A stretch of 64,000 nucleotides of DNA from Sulfitobacter alexandrii (GCF_001886735.1 NZ_CP018076.1:2790001-2854000), one strand, 5' to 3'; shown: positions 1 to 8,807, counted from the first letter of the stretch. Translations and numbers: made by a program. The notes: generated by a model from the sequence alone, not told the origin.

Positions 1-1
1 C

Positions 2-535
2 ATCCTCTGGGTGGGCGCACATTATTTCAAACGCCTCGCCCCCGACGCCCGCGCCCGGATGGGCAACGCGGGCAAGGGCCTCGTGGCCCTGCTGGTGGTC
101 GCGGGCGTGATCCTGATGATCGTCGGCTACCGCGCTGCGGACTTCATCCCGGTCTGGGACCCGCCGGCCTTCCTGACGCATGTGAACAACCTGCTGATGG
201 TGCTGGCCTTCTGGATCTACGGCTCTTCCGCCGCCAAGGGAGCCAAGGCCTGGCCCGCCAACAAGACCCGTCACCCCCAGCTTCTGGCGGTCAAGACATG
301 GGCCGTGGCGCACCTGCTGGTGAACGGCGACCTCGCGTCGATCATCCTGTTCGGCGGGCTGCTGGCCTGGGCCGTGGTAAGCGTCATCCTGATCAACCGC
401 GCCGAACCCGACTGGACACCGCCGCCCCACGCGGGGCGCGCGACCTACATCCGGCTCGTGGTCATCACCGCCGTGATCTTTGCCGTTGTCGTCGGCATCC
501 ACACATGGCTGGGCGTCTCGCCCTTCCCCGCCTGA
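2..535 (+). CDS. NnrU-family integral membrane protein (5' end outside window)
   Basis: The reading frame is open from the first bases of the window, so the true start lies upstream; a GTG at 11 is internal. The visible protein has several hydrophobic segments (about residues 28-45, 60-75, 105-130 and 145-165 of the visible part). The opening, with WVGAHYFKR followed by LAPDARARMG, resembles the conserved N-terminal region of NnrU, a membrane protein often found near denitrification genes but also present in non-denitrifiers. No denitrification gene is visible here, so its role is open. The downstream DUF1737 gene begins 17 bases after the stop, suggesting co-transcription. Confidence 0.7.
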   Translation: MLWVGAHYFKRLAPDARARMGNAGKGLVALLVVAGVILMIVGYRAADFIPVWDPPAFLTHVNNLLMVLAFWIYGSSAAKGAKAWPANKTRHPQLLAVKTWAVAHLLVNGDLASIILFGGLLAWAVVSVILINRAEPDWTPPPHAGRATYIRLVVITAVIFAVVVGIHTWLGVSPFPA

Positions 536-552
536 ACCCTGACGGAGCCTGC

Positions 553-756
553 ATGAAACTCTACCGCTTCCTGTCCGAAGAGGACACGTCCGCCTTCTGC
601 CACAAGGTCACCGATGCCCTGAACAAGGGCTGGGAGCTTTACGGCTCGCCCACCCAGACATGGGATCACGCCGCCGGGGTCATGCGCTGCGGTCAGTCGG
701 TGGTGAAGGAGGTCGAAGGCACCTATACGCCCGACACCAAGCTGGGGGACCACTGA
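553..756 (+). CDS. DUF1737 domain-containing small protein
   Basis: A 67-residue cytosolic protein starting MKLYRFLSE, with the NKGWELYGSPT stretch characteristic of DUF1737 (bacterial proteins of unknown function). It has no signal peptide or membrane segment. Its TGA stop overlaps the ATG of mch by one base (TGATG), so translational coupling with mch is likely. Function unknown. The start was chosen because it lies just downstream of the preceding stop and gives the full domain. Confidence 0.75.
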   Translation: MKLYRFLSEEDTSAFCHKVTDALNKGWELYGSPTQTWDHAAGVMRCGQSVVKEVEGTYTPDTKLGDH

Positions 757-1787
757 TGGCCAAGACCAACGCGGGCCGCTTCTTCGAGGATTACACCGTG
801 GGCGAAACCATTCGCCACGCGGTGCCCCGAACCGTCAAGATGGGCGAACGGGCGCTCTACCACATGCTCTACCCGGCACGGCACGCGCTGTATTCCTCCG
901 ACCAGTTCGCCCAAGGCTGCGGCCTGCCGTTCAGCCCGCTCGACGACATGATCGCCTTTCACGTGGTCTTTGGGAAAACCGTGCCGGACGTGTCGCTGAA
1001 CGCCGTGGCCAACCTCGGCTACGCGCAGGGCCGCTGGCTCGCCCCGGTCTGGCCCGGCGACACGCTGCGCAGCGAATCCGAGGTGATCGGGCTCAAGCAG
1101 AACTCCAACGGCAAGACCGGCGTGGTCTATGTGCGCACCACCGGGCTGAACCAGCATGACGAACCTGTGCTGGAATACGTGCGCTGGGTGATGGTGCGCA
1201 AGCATGACACCGATGCACCCGCCCCGGACACCGTGGTGCCCGAATTGCCCGAGGCGGTGGCGGCCTCCGACCTCGTGATTCCCCAAGGGCTCGACTTCAC
1301 CGACTACGATTTCACGCTGGCGGGGGAGCCGTATCGCTGGGGCGACTACGAGGTCGGCGAACGGATCGACCACGTCGACGGCGTCACCGTCGAAGAAGCC
1401 GAACACATGATGGCCACCCGCCTGTGGCAAAACACCGCCAAGGTGCATTTCGACACCTCCGCCCGCCCGGACGGCAGCCGCCTGATCTATGGCGGCCACG
1501 TGATCTCCATGGCGCGGGCCTTGTCCTTCAACGGCCTTGCCAACGCGCAGATGGTCGTCGGCCTGAACGGCGGCGCACATGCCAACCCCTGCCTCGCCGG
1601 CGACACGATCCGCGCCTGGTCAGAGGTGCTGGACAAGGCCGAGACCTCCGCCCCCGGCGTCGGGGCGATCCGCCTGCGGCTGGTGGCGACCAAGGGGGGC
1701 GAGCCCTTCAGGCTGAAGGGCGAGGATGGCAAGTACCTGCCCGACGTCCTGCTCGACCTCGACTACTGGGCGCTGATGCCGATGTAA
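756..1787 (+). CDS. mch: mesaconyl-CoA hydratase (beta-methylmalyl-CoA dehydratase)
   Basis: A 343-residue MaoC-like double hot-dog hydratase, matching the length of Rhodobacter mesaconyl-CoA hydratase. Known family role: interconversion of (2R,3S)-beta-methylmalyl-CoA and mesaconyl-CoA in the ethylmalonyl-CoA pathway, which assimilates acetyl-CoA where isocitrate lyase is absent. The opening MAKTNAGRFFEDYTVGE and the second hot-dog region (GDYEVGERIDHVDGVTVEEA and following) are typical. The start at 756 gives the family N-terminus and a one-base overlap with the upstream DUF1737 gene; longer readings upstream run through that gene in another frame. This implies that the remaining ethylmalonyl-CoA pathway genes lie elsewhere in the genome. 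Confidence 0.92.
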   Translation: MAKTNAGRFFEDYTVGETIRHAVPRTVKMGERALYHMLYPARHALYSSDQFAQGCGLPFSPLDDMIAFHVVFGKTVPDVSLNAVANLGYAQGRWLAPVWPGDTLRSESEVIGLKQNSNGKTGVVYVRTTGLNQHDEPVLEYVRWVMVRKHDTDAPAPDTVVPELPEAVAASDLVIPQGLDFTDYDFTLAGEPYRWGDYEVGERIDHVDGVTVEEAEHMMATRLWQNTAKVHFDTSARPDGSRLIYGGHVISMARALSFNGLANAQMVVGLNGGAHANPCLAGDTIRAWSEVLDKAETSAPGVGAIRLRLVATKGGEPFRLKGEDGKYLPDVLLDLDYWALMPM

Positions 1788-1952
1788 CGGCGCAGGCCTT
1801 TTTCTGGAAAATGGAAGCTTCGAGGCCATGTTGCACGGTGCTGCAACAATTGGGAGACCCTTCCATGAGCAGAAGGCGATGTCTGAAATAATTCGGACAC
1901 GTCATGTCGTGGCCATGTCCGGCCTGTAGTCAACTGAGAGGTCAGGATCCCC

Positions 1953-2888
1953 ATGTGCCGCGTCTTTGCCTATATCGGGCCTGAAATACCGCTCGCGAGC
2001 CTGCTCCTCGAGCCCGAGAACAGTCTGATCAATCAGAGCCTCGACCCTGAGCTTCATCCGCACCTTCAGTTGGCGGGCTGGGGATTTGGCGCATGGAGCG
2101 AGCACCTTCTGAAACCGGAAGAGCCATTGCTCTATCGCAGGCCCAAGGCGGCCTTCTACGACGACAATGCCAAGGGCATCATTCCGAGCCTTCAGGGCAG
2201 TACGCTGCTAGCTCACGTGCGCGCGTCCAGCTACGATGCCGGCGTTGTTCAGGTTGATGAAAACTGTCACCCTTTTTCCTTTGACGGGACGCCCTGGATC
2301 ATCGCCCAGAACGGTGCCTTGCCGAACTGGCGGCTGCTGCAAAGGGAACTGCTGGCGCATTGCGAGGATCGCTATCTCAAGCAGATGCGCGGCACGACCG
2401 ACACGGAATTCCTGTATGTATTGCTGCTGTCCCTGCTCGAGGGTGACAGCGACGAAGACGTCAAACAGGCGTTCGAGAAACTGCTCGAGGTCATTCTTGA
2501 GGCAATGGAAAAGCTCGATCTTGCCGCGCTGACAAAGCTGAAGATCGCCCTGGTCTCGCAGGACCGGATCATTGGCGTCAATTACGGCTGCGGCCACAAG
2601 GGTGAGACGGACGTAACCGGCAACTGGAAGGAACTGCGCGACAAGGACATGTCCCTTTCGATGCTGCTGGAGCCGATGTACCTTCTCATCGGAAAGAACT
2701 TCCAGAATTACGAGAACTCCTACAGGGTCGATGTGTGCCCGGAAAACGAGGCGACCTCCGCCATTTTCGCATCCGAACCCCTGACCGAAGAGGGGGAGGA
2801 CTGGCTGAATATCGAATTCGGTGAGATCGTGGCGATCGAGAAAAAGGGCGGACGCATCTCCAAGAAGGTGAGCAGGCTGAACACATGA
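1953..2888 (+). CDS. stand-alone class II glutamine amidotransferase
   Basis: A 311-residue protein that begins MCRVFAY, so Cys2 would be the N-terminal nucleophile once Met is removed. Other class II amidotransferase signatures follow: HVRASS (substrate Arg) near residue 90, AQNG near residue 118, and GTTDTE with the conserved Asp near residue 149. No synthetase, synthase or isomerase domain follows, so it is not PurF, AsnB, GltB or GlmS; it resembles the YafJ/EgtC type, whose characterised members cleave gamma-glutamyl amides. The last 130 residues match nothing I recognise. Base composition is visibly less GC-rich than mch upstream, and the next gene encodes another candidate gamma-glutamyl hydrolase. 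Substrate unknown. Confidence 0.85.
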   Translation: MCRVFAYIGPEIPLASLLLEPENSLINQSLDPELHPHLQLAGWGFGAWSEHLLKPEEPLLYRRPKAAFYDDNAKGIIPSLQGSTLLAHVRASSYDAGVVQVDENCHPFSFDGTPWIIAQNGALPNWRLLQRELLAHCEDRYLKQMRGTTDTEFLYVLLLSLLEGDSDEDVKQAFEKLLEVILEAMEKLDLAALTKLKIALVSQDRIIGVNYGCGHKGETDVTGNWKELRDKDMSLSMLLEPMYLLIGKNFQNYENSYRVDVCPENEATSAIFASEPLTEEGEDWLNIEFGEIVAIEKKGGRISKKVSRLNT

Positions 2889-2945
2889 CCGCCGGCATCC
2901 GCCGCGACATATCAGCAGCCCTTTCCACGAGCAGGACAATGATGG

Positions 2946-3533
2946 ATGGGTGATCGTTACAGAAATTTTGAAGAACTCGCTGCCGCGTCGGAGGAGGGAG
3001 TCGACTACTGCATCCGATCCGAGGATCGCGGCTCGTCCGTCGTGATCCTCGCACCGCACGGTGGCACGATAGAGCCTGGAACCGCAGAAATAGCGCAGGC
3101 AATCGCGGGCGCCGACTTTTCCCTGTACATCTTTGAAGCACTGCAAGCCGGCGCGCATGGCGACTTCCACATCACTTCTCACCGCTTTGATGAGCCGAAG
3201 GCCCTCGACCTTGTCGGCAGGTCTGACACGGCAATCGCGGTTCACGGACGCAAGGACGACGGGAGTGACACGATCTGGTTGGGCGGTCGCGCAATTGGTC
3301 TGCGCGATGCCATCGCGGTATCGCTGCGAAACGCCGGTTTCGAGGCCGAACCGAACAAGAGGCTGCCCGGCGTTCACGAAACCAATATCTGCAACCGGAC
3401 GCGTTCCCACGAGGGCGTGCAACTGGAGCTGTCACGGTCGTTTCGCCGCCGGCTGAGCACGGAATCGACCCTCCTCGACGATTTCTGCACGGCCATCCGG
3501 AACGTCATCCGGCCGACGCTCACAGCGCCCTGA
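2946..3533 (+). CDS. poly-gamma-glutamate hydrolase-like protein (DUF867/PghP family)
   Basis: A 195-residue protein with APHGGTIEPGT near residue 36, HITSH near residue 77, AVHGR near residue 101 and RSHEGVQLELS near residue 160. These His/Glu motifs fit the zinc-dependent poly-gamma-glutamate hydrolase family known from Bacillus phages (PghP) and bacterial YjqB-type proteins. It has no signal peptide, so it probably acts in the cytosol. It lies 57 bases after the class II amidotransferase on the same strand and shares its lower GC. Two other ATGs just upstream are out of frame, which supports 2946 as the start. The true substrate may be a gamma-glutamyl peptide rather than the polymer. Confidence 0.8.
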   Translation: MGDRYRNFEELAAASEEGVDYCIRSEDRGSSVVILAPHGGTIEPGTAEIAQAIAGADFSLYIFEALQAGAHGDFHITSHRFDEPKALDLVGRSDTAIAVHGRKDDGSDTIWLGGRAIGLRDAIAVSLRNAGFEAEPNKRLPGVHETNICNRTRSHEGVQLELSRSFRRRLSTESTLLDDFCTAIRNVIRPTLTAP

Positions 3534-3697
3534 AACGGGCCGCGGGGCCAGCCAGGACCCGCGGCGCAGCGTTGCACGCAACACATTCCGCAACGACAGC
3601 CCGCCCATCGTGCCGGATGCCGCTGCCCGCCATTTTCTCATTGCAATTCGCCTGCACAGCACCTTCCCTGTGACGGATGCTGCAGGAGGCGCCGGAC

Positions 3698-4579
3698 ATG
3701 ACTGGCCGACAACTCTATCTCGGGCCTTTGACCGACAACCGCCGCTGGGACATGGTACGCCTGCGCGGCGACGACGTGATCGTGGCCTCCCCGCCGAAAT
3801 GCGGCACCACCTGGATGCAGACGATCGTCGCCCTGCTCTGCTCCGGCGATCCGGAACTGGAAACGCAACCGACGGTGCGCATGCCCTGGGTCGACATCCG
3901 CGTCCGCGAGATGGCCGAGGTCGCCGACAGGATCGAAGCGATGAACCACAGGCGCTGCCTGAAAAGCCACACGCCGATGGACGGGCTGCCACTGGATGAC
4001 CGGGTGCAGTACATCTGCGTCTTTCGCCACCCGCTCGACGCGCATTTCTCCTATCGCACGCATCTGCGCAACATGCCGATGCCGTTCTTCACGCTCTGGT
4101 ATCCGGAGGACGATCAGGACGGCACCACCTTCCGCCGCTTTCTCGATGGCGGTCCCGAAGGTTTTGACGGCGATGCCATGCCGCTCGCCCATATCGTCAG
4201 GCACTATTCCGCCGCCCTGGCGCTGGCCGACCGCCCGAACGTGACCCTGTTCCACTATGCCGACATGCGCCGTGATCCACCGGGCACCTTCGCACGCGTG
4301 GCGGAGGTGCTGGGCATCTCCCATCCGCCCGCGGTGATGGACCAACTGCTGCGCGCAGCCAGCTTTGACCACATGCGGGCCAACGCCGCGCGCTATGCGC
4401 CCGGGGGCGGCAGCGGGTTCATGAAATCGGACGCGGAGTTCTTTCACAGCGGCAGCAGCGGCAAATGGGTCGGCACCCTGACCGATGCCCAGCTTGCCGC
4501 CTATGACCGTGCCATGGATGCCGCGCTTTCACCGGATCAACGGGCCTGGCTGGAATACGGATCGCGCGGGCGGCGCTGA
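3698..4579 (+). CDS. sulfotransferase family protein
   Basis: A 293-residue PAPS-dependent sulfotransferase. The 5'-phosphosulfate loop is PKCGTTWM (residues 33-40), the 3'-phosphate site is FRHPLDAHFSY (109-119), and the C-terminal cofactor motif is HSGSSGKW. An in-frame ATG lies at 3677, but AGGAGG at 3684-3689 sits 8 bases before the ATG at 3698, which decides the start. The family transfers sulfuryl groups to hydroxyl or amine acceptors; the acceptor cannot be read from the sequence. It is followed by the regulatory gap before sucC and looks like the last gene of this patch. Confidence 0.88.
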   Translation: MTGRQLYLGPLTDNRRWDMVRLRGDDVIVASPPKCGTTWMQTIVALLCSGDPELETQPTVRMPWVDIRVREMAEVADRIEAMNHRRCLKSHTPMDGLPLDDRVQYICVFRHPLDAHFSYRTHLRNMPMPFFTLWYPEDDQDGTTFRRFLDGGPEGFDGDAMPLAHIVRHYSAALALADRPNVTLFHYADMRRDPPGTFARVAEVLGISHPPAVMDQLLRAASFDHMRANAARYAPGGGSGFMKSDAEFFHSGSSGKWVGTLTDAQLAAYDRAMDAALSPDQRAWLEYGSRGRR

Positions 4580-4669
4580 CCCGGCGGCGCGGATCGCCAC
4601 TCCCGATTCCTCAAGGAGTGGCGGCGGCCATCGGGCCATATTTCATTGACATTTGCATAATCCCGCCAC

Positions 4670-4706
4670 TTTTGTGATCACAGCATTTCGGCGCGTGATC
4701 ACAAAA
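4670..4706. promoter_or_regulatory. paired GTGATCAC palindromes forming a 12-bp inverted repeat upstream of sucC
   Basis: TTTTGTGATCAC (4670-4681) and GTGATCACAAAA (4695-4706) are perfect inverted copies. Each contains the self-complementary octamer GTGATCAC, and the two octamer centres are 21 bp apart, two helical turns. The pair lies about 110 bases upstream of the sucC start in the only sizeable gap before the operon. This arrangement fits two dimers of a regulator bound on the same DNA face. The regulator is not identifiable from the window. Confidence 0.6.
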
Positions 4707-4814
4707 TGCACTTTGCCCTTTCAATATCCCGCCATCTGCTAAATCGTGTTTGGCGACAGATAAGACTCGCGCGCAGCGCGCCGATCTTGAAACAAGCAAC
4801 GGGATCCATTTGCG

Positions 4815-6008
4815 ATGAACATCCACGAATACCAGGCCAAAGCCCTCCTGCGCAGCTACGGCGCGCCCGTCTCCGATGGCCGTGTCGTCCTCAAGGCAGA
4901 GGACGCCAAGAATGCCGCCGGAGAGATGGATGGCCCGCTCTGGGTGGTGAAGGCGCAAATTCACGCGGGCGGCCGCGGCAAGGGCAAGTTCAAGGAAGCA
5001 GACGCCGGCGACGCAGGCGGCGTGCGCCTTGCCAAATCCGTGGAAGAGGCCGCCGAACAGGCCAAGAAGATGCTGGGCCGCACCCTCGTGACCCATCAGA
5101 CCGGCCCGGCCGGCAAGCAGGTCAACCGGATCTACATCGAGGACGGCTCGGACATCGAGACCGAGCTCTACCTCGCGCTGCTGGTCGACCGTCAGACCCA
5201 GCGCGTGTCCTTCGTCTGCTCGACCGAAGGCGGCATGGACATCGAGGAAGTCGCGGCGAACACCCCCGACAAGATCCTCAGCTTCTCCGTCGATCCGGCG
5301 ACCGGCTACCAGCCGTTCCACGGCCGCCGCATCGCCTTTGCCCTCGGTCTCGAAGGCAAGCAGGTCAAGCAGTGCGTCAACCTCATGGGCCTGCTCTACA
5401 AGGCGTTCCTTGAAAAGGACATGGAGATGCTGGAGATCAACCCGCTGATCGTCACCGACGGCGGCGATCTCAAGGTGCTGGATGCCAAGCTCAGCTTCGA
5501 CGGCAACGCGATCTACCGTCACGCCGACATCGCCGAGCTGCGCGACACCACCGAGGAAGACCCCAAGGAACTCGAAGCCTCCAAGTACGACCTCAACTAC
5601 ATCGCGCTGGACGGCGAGATCGGCTGCATGGTGAACGGTGCGGGTCTGGCGATGGCGACGATGGACATCATCAAGCTCTACGGTGCCGAGCCCGCCAACT
5701 TCCTCGACGTGGGCGGTGGCGCAACCAAGGACAAGGTGACCGAGGCCTTCAAGATCATCACCTCCGATCCCAACGTCAAAGGCATCCTCGTGAACATCTT
5801 CGGTGGCATCATGCGCTGTGACGTGATCGCCGAGGGCGTGATCGCCGCGGTCAAAGAAGTCGGCCTCAAGGTGCCGCTGGTCGTCCGCCTCGAAGGGACC
5901 AACGTCGAGAAGGGCAAGGAGATCATCAACAACTCCGACGTCGACGTGATCGCCGCCGAGGATCTGAAGGACGGCGCGCAGAAAATCGTCAAGGCCGTCA
6001 AGGGGTGA
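4815..6008 (+). CDS. sucC: succinyl-CoA synthetase beta subunit (ADP-forming)
   Basis: A 397-residue ATP-grasp protein; length and sequence fit SucC throughout. The N-terminal [12 protein letters not shown], the nucleotide-binding [12 protein letters not shown] near residue 53, EINPL near residue 213 and the C-terminal CoA-ligase stretch [10 protein letters not shown] are diagnostic. With SucD it converts succinyl-CoA, phosphate and ADP to succinate, CoA and ATP in the TCA cycle. First gene of the suc locus. Three small envelope genes and a structured repeat separate it from sucD, although the two subunits form one complex. Confidence 0.98.
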   Translation: MNIHEYQAKALLRSYGAPVSDGRVVLKAEDAKNAAGEMDGPLWVVKAQIHAGGRGKGKFKEADAGDAGGVRLAKSVEEAAEQAKKMLGRTLVTHQTGPAGKQVNRIYIEDGSDIETELYLALLVDRQTQRVSFVCSTEGGMDIEEVAANTPDKILSFSVDPATGYQPFHGRRIAFALGLEGKQVKQCVNLMGLLYKAFLEKDMEMLEINPLIVTDGGDLKVLDAKLSFDGNAIYRHADIAELRDTTEEDPKELEASKYDLNYIALDGEIGCMVNGAGLAMATMDIIKLYGAEPANFLDVGGGATKDKVTEAFKIITSDPNVKGILVNIFGGIMRCDVIAEGVIAAVKEVGLKVPLVVRLEGTNVEKGKEIINNSDVDVIAAEDLKDGAQKIVKAVKG

Positions 6009-6061
6009 GGACCTGTCCGGCCATAAGGCCGGCGAAACCTCCGATGGAGGTTTCGAGGTCC
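6009..6061 (+). repeat. tandem structured repeat, copy 1 (three-way junction)
   Basis: Begins immediately after the sucC stop. An outer stem GGACCT/AGGTCC encloses two perfect hairpins: CCGGCC-ATAA-GGCCGG and GAAACCTCC-GAT-GGAGGTTTC. The whole unit would fold as a compact three-way junction in RNA. It could act as an intercistronic stabiliser or attenuator between sucC and the next genes. There is no U-tract, so a classical terminator is less likely. Confidence 0.75.
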
Positions 6062-6083
6062 GAACGGGCGGAGCCCCGGCAAG

Positions 6084-6137
6084 GGACCTGTCCGGCCATA
6101 AGGCCGGCGAAACCTCCGGTGGGGGTTTCGGGGTTCC
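6084..6137 (+). repeat. tandem structured repeat, copy 2
   Basis: Second copy, offset by exactly 75 bases from the first and nearly identical to it. The first hairpin CCGGCC-ATAA-GGCCGG is unchanged. In the second hairpin a U-A pair becomes U-G (GAAACCTCC-GGT-GGGGGTTTC), so pairing is kept. The outer stem is weaker (GGACCT against GGTTCC). Pairing-preserving changes suggest that the RNA fold, not just the DNA sequence, is maintained. Confidence 0.75.
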
Positions 6138-6222
6138 GGCAGGCGCCTTCCCGGCGCCGGAACCGGAACCTCCGGGCCGTTCGGCCATTTTCCTTGCAAC
6201 GGAACATTCAGAAAGGTTGACC

Positions 6223-6519
6223 ATGCAGGAAAAAATGCGCACCTCCCCCCTCGTCTCCGGCCTCGCCCTCCTCGGCGCGGGGCTGCTTATCCGGCGCTGG
6301 CAGCCCGATCTGCTGACCCTGCCCGACGACGACGACGATTCCCGTGGCCATGACCACGGCATCCGCCGCGCCGCGCGCAAGTCCCGTGACGGGCTGGCGG
6401 GCGCGCTGCCGGGGAATTTGACCGGCTCCATCGCCCGGTCGCTGATGATCATGGGCGCGGGGCTGATCCTGGTCCGCGCGCTGGACGAACTGGTCGAGGA
6501 CGAGGACCGCCTGTTTTGA
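6223..6519 (+). CDS. small membrane protein of unknown function in the suc operon
   Basis: A 98-residue protein with two hydrophobic segments, [17 protein letters not shown] near residues 10-26 and [18 protein letters not shown] near residues 71-90. They are separated by an acidic and basic linker with a run of five Asp. The start ATG at 6223 has AAAGG about 7 bases upstream; an in-frame TTG at 6217 is less likely. Its TGA overlaps the next ATG by one base. I do not recognise a family. Position between sucC and sucD suggests co-transcription, not necessarily a shared function. Confidence 0.6.
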   Translation: MQEKMRTSPLVSGLALLGAGLLIRRWQPDLLTLPDDDDDSRGHDHGIRRAARKSRDGLAGALPGNLTGSIARSLMIMGAGLILVRALDELVEDEDRLF

Positions 6520-7061
6520 TGCGAAACCTCCTCCATATCGCGCTCTTGGCGGGGCTTGCCGCGCCGGGGGCGATCGCGGGCACGTCGACGCCCGCGCGCA
6601 TCGCGATCACCACGTTCAACGACTGGTGCTTCAAGGCGGGCCAGACTGTGGCCGATGCCCGGACGAACATGCAGGCCGATGGCGCGCCCTTCACCCTGAC
6701 CTTCTGGGACGACAGCCTCGAGCCGCGCCCGGCCGATGCCCCCGAAGGGGTGGAACGCCGCTGCGAAGTGGCCTTTGACGGCGACCATACGGCCGAGGCC
6801 ATGGAAGCGCTGCGCGCGCAGATGGCCACGGCGCCTGTCTTCGGCACGCCGATCCCCCTGCCCGACACGCACAGCCCCGCCAGCGGCACCACCCTGATCG
6901 AAGGGCGCGAACTGCTGCGCGGCCGCGTCGCCGTCGTGCATGTCGGAACCCGGAACGCCCCCGCCGCCCCCGTCACCTTCATGGCCGTGGACCGTCTTTA
7001 CGCCGGGCTCGGTCTGCCGGGGGGATCATCACCGCAACCATCCCGACGGAGCCAGCCATGA
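6519..7061 (+). CDS. secreted protein of unknown function in the suc operon
   Basis: A 180-residue protein with a signal peptide ([21 protein letters not shown], cleavage near residue 21). The mature part has a conserved-looking NDWCFKAGQT stretch and a second Cys near residue 84 (ERRCEV), a possible disulfide pair. No family recognised. It overlaps its upstream neighbour by one base (TGATG) and the downstream lipoprotein gene by four (ATGA), so the three small genes form one translationally coupled block between sucC and sucD. Probably periplasmic. Confidence 0.65.
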   Translation: MRNLLHIALLAGLAAPGAIAGTSTPARIAITTFNDWCFKAGQTVADARTNMQADGAPFTLTFWDDSLEPRPADAPEGVERRCEVAFDGDHTAEAMEALRAQMATAPVFGTPIPLPDTHSPASGTTLIEGRELLRGRVAVVHVGTRNAPAAPVTFMAVDRLYAGLGLPGGSSPQPSRRSQP

Positions 7062-7309
7062 CAGCACGTCTGACCGCCGCCCTGATCGCCAGCGCGGCCC
7101 TTCTCGCGGCCTGCAACGACGTTGCCAACGACGGTGTGCGCGCCGGGCCGCAGGCTGTCCATCCCGGCACCTACGCGCCGGCGCGGGGCCCCGTTGCCGT
7201 CGCCCCGGTCACCACCGTCGGCTGTGGTGCCGCGGGCGAACCTGACTGTGCCGCCGCCGTGCCCTACACCCCTGTCCCCGGCGACGGATCACGACCCATC
7301 ATCGACTGA
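7058..7309 (+). CDS. small lipoprotein of unknown function in the suc operon
   Basis: An 83-residue protein with an N-terminal signal and lipobox LLAAC (Cys near residue 19), so probably lipid-anchored. The mature part is rich in Pro, Ala and Gly with a pair of Cys (VGCGAAGEPDC), typical of small unstructured envelope lipoproteins. It overlaps the preceding secreted-protein gene by ATGA and ends 54 bases before sucD. No family recognised. Confidence 0.6.
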   Translation: MTARLTAALIASAALLAACNDVANDGVRAGPQAVHPGTYAPARGPVAVAPVTTVGCGAAGEPDCAAAVPYTPVPGDGSRPIID

Positions 7310-7363
7310 CGCCTGCGCGACGGTCTGAACCACGAACGAAAATAACTGAAGGAGACGCGGCAC

Positions 7364-8251
7364 ATGGCCGTACTTGTAGACGAAAACACCAAAGTCATCT
7401 GTCAGGGCCTTACCGGGTCGCAGGGGACCTTCCACACCGAACAGGCCATCGCCTACGGCACGAAGATGGTCGGCGGCGTCACCCCCGGCAAGGGCGGACA
7501 GACACACCTTGACCTGCCGGTGTTCAACTCCGTCCACGAGGCGATGCATGTGACCGAGGCGAACGCATCGGTGATCTACGTGCCGCCGCCCTTCGCCGCG
7601 GATTCGATCCTCGAGGCGATCGACGCCGAAATGCCGCTGATCGTCTGCATCACCGAAGGCATCCCGGTGCTCGACATGATGCGCGTCGCCCGCGCGCTCG
7701 AAGGGTCCAAGTCGCGCCTCATCGGGCCGAACTGCCCCGGCGTCATCACGCCGGACGCCTGCAAGATCGGCATCATGCCGGGCCATATCCACAAGCGCGG
7801 CACCTGCGGCGTCGTCAGCCGCTCGGGCACGCTGACCTACGAGGCGGTCAAGCAGACAACCGATCTGGGCTACGGCCAGTCCTCCGCCGTGGGCATCGGC
7901 GGCGACCCGATCAAGGGGACCGAACATATCGACGTGCTGGAAATGTTCCTGGCCGACGATGAGACCGAATCCATCATCATGATCGGCGAAATCGGCGGCT
8001 CCGCCGAGGAAGAGGCCGCGCAATTCCTCGCGGACGAGCGCAAGAAGGGCCGCTGGAAACCCACCGCGGGCTTCATCGCCGGGCGCACCGCCCCTCCGGG
8101 CCGCCGCATGGGCCACGCCGGCGCCATCGTCGCCGGTGGCAAGGGCGGCGCCGAGGACAAGATCGAGGCGATGAAATCGGCCGGTATCGTCGTCGCGGAC
8201 AGCCCCGCCACCCTTGGCGAGGCCGTCAAGGCCGCGATCGAAAAGGGCTGA
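7364..8251 (+). CDS. sucD: succinyl-CoA synthetase alpha subunit
   Basis: A 295-residue protein matching SucD in length and sequence. CoA-binding Rossmann motifs ([16 protein letters not shown]), the loop [10 protein letters not shown] and the phosphohistidine region [13 protein letters not shown] (active-site His251) are all present. It partners with SucC. AAGGAG lies about 10 bases upstream of the start. It is separated from sucC by three small genes and followed by two more small genes before sucA. Confidence 0.98.
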   Translation: MAVLVDENTKVICQGLTGSQGTFHTEQAIAYGTKMVGGVTPGKGGQTHLDLPVFNSVHEAMHVTEANASVIYVPPPFAADSILEAIDAEMPLIVCITEGIPVLDMMRVARALEGSKSRLIGPNCPGVITPDACKIGIMPGHIHKRGTCGVVSRSGTLTYEAVKQTTDLGYGQSSAVGIGGDPIKGTEHIDVLEMFLADDETESIIMIGEIGGSAEEEAAQFLADERKKGRWKPTAGFIAGRTAPPGRRMGHAGAIVAGGKGGAEDKIEAMKSAGIVVADSPATLGEAVKAAIEKG

Positions 8252-8276
8252 TTGCCCGCTGCCGACGGAGACGCAG

Positions 8277-8807
8277 ATGACCTTCGCACAGGCTGTCCGA
8301 ACCTGCCTTCGGCGCTATGCCACATTCTCGGGCCGCGCGCCGCGGCCCGAGTACTGGTATTTCGCGCTGTTCGGGTTTCTGGGCAGCCTGCTGCTGGGGT
8401 TCGTGGACAGCGCGCTGTTCGGCGACCCCGTGCTGCTGACCGCGCCGGGCACCGTCACCGTGGACAACGGCGGCCCCATCGCCAGCGTTTTCGGCCTGGC
8501 CATCCTGATCCCGTCGCTGGCCGTGGGCTGGCGCCGGATGCATGACACGGGCCGCTCCGGACTGTACCTGCTCTACCCGCTGATCGTTCTGGTGGGGATC
8601 GGCATGTTCGCCAGCTTCGCGGGCGTGTTCGGGCACGTGATGGCTGGCGACCTCGGCGGGATCTTCGTCGGCGCCTTCGGCATCGTCCTGATGCTGGCGG
8701 CGATCGTCGCCCTCATCTCTCCGTTTCTCGTGATCTGGTGGCTTACCCGTCCCAGCCAACCCGGCCCCAATGTTTACGGCCCGAACCCTCGTGAGGTGTC
8801 CCAATGA
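8277..8807 (+). CDS. DUF805 family membrane protein
   Basis: A 176-residue protein with about four hydrophobic segments. It carries the DUF805 hallmarks FSGRAPRPEYWYFALF near residue 18 and RRMHDTGRSGLYLLY near residue 87. Known only as a bacterial inner-membrane family of unknown function. The start at 8277 has GGAG about 7 bases upstream; upstream in-frame codons lie inside sucD. It overlaps the next gene by ATGA. Confidence 0.85.
   Translation: MTFAQAVRTCLRRYATFSGRAPRPEYWYFALFGFLGSLLLGFVDSALFGDPVLLTAPGTVTVDNGGPIASVFGLAILIPSLAVGWRRMHDTGRSGLYLLYPLIVLVGIGMFASFAGVFGHVMAGDLGGIFVGAFGIVLMLAAIVALISPFLVIWWLTRPSQPGPNVYGPNPREVSQ

Noticed and set aside
1953..2888. Amidotransferase as the N-terminal part of PurF, GlmS, AsnB or GltB
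   Set aside because: No downstream synthetase, isomerase or phosphoribosyltransferase domain follows, and the frame ends properly at 2888.
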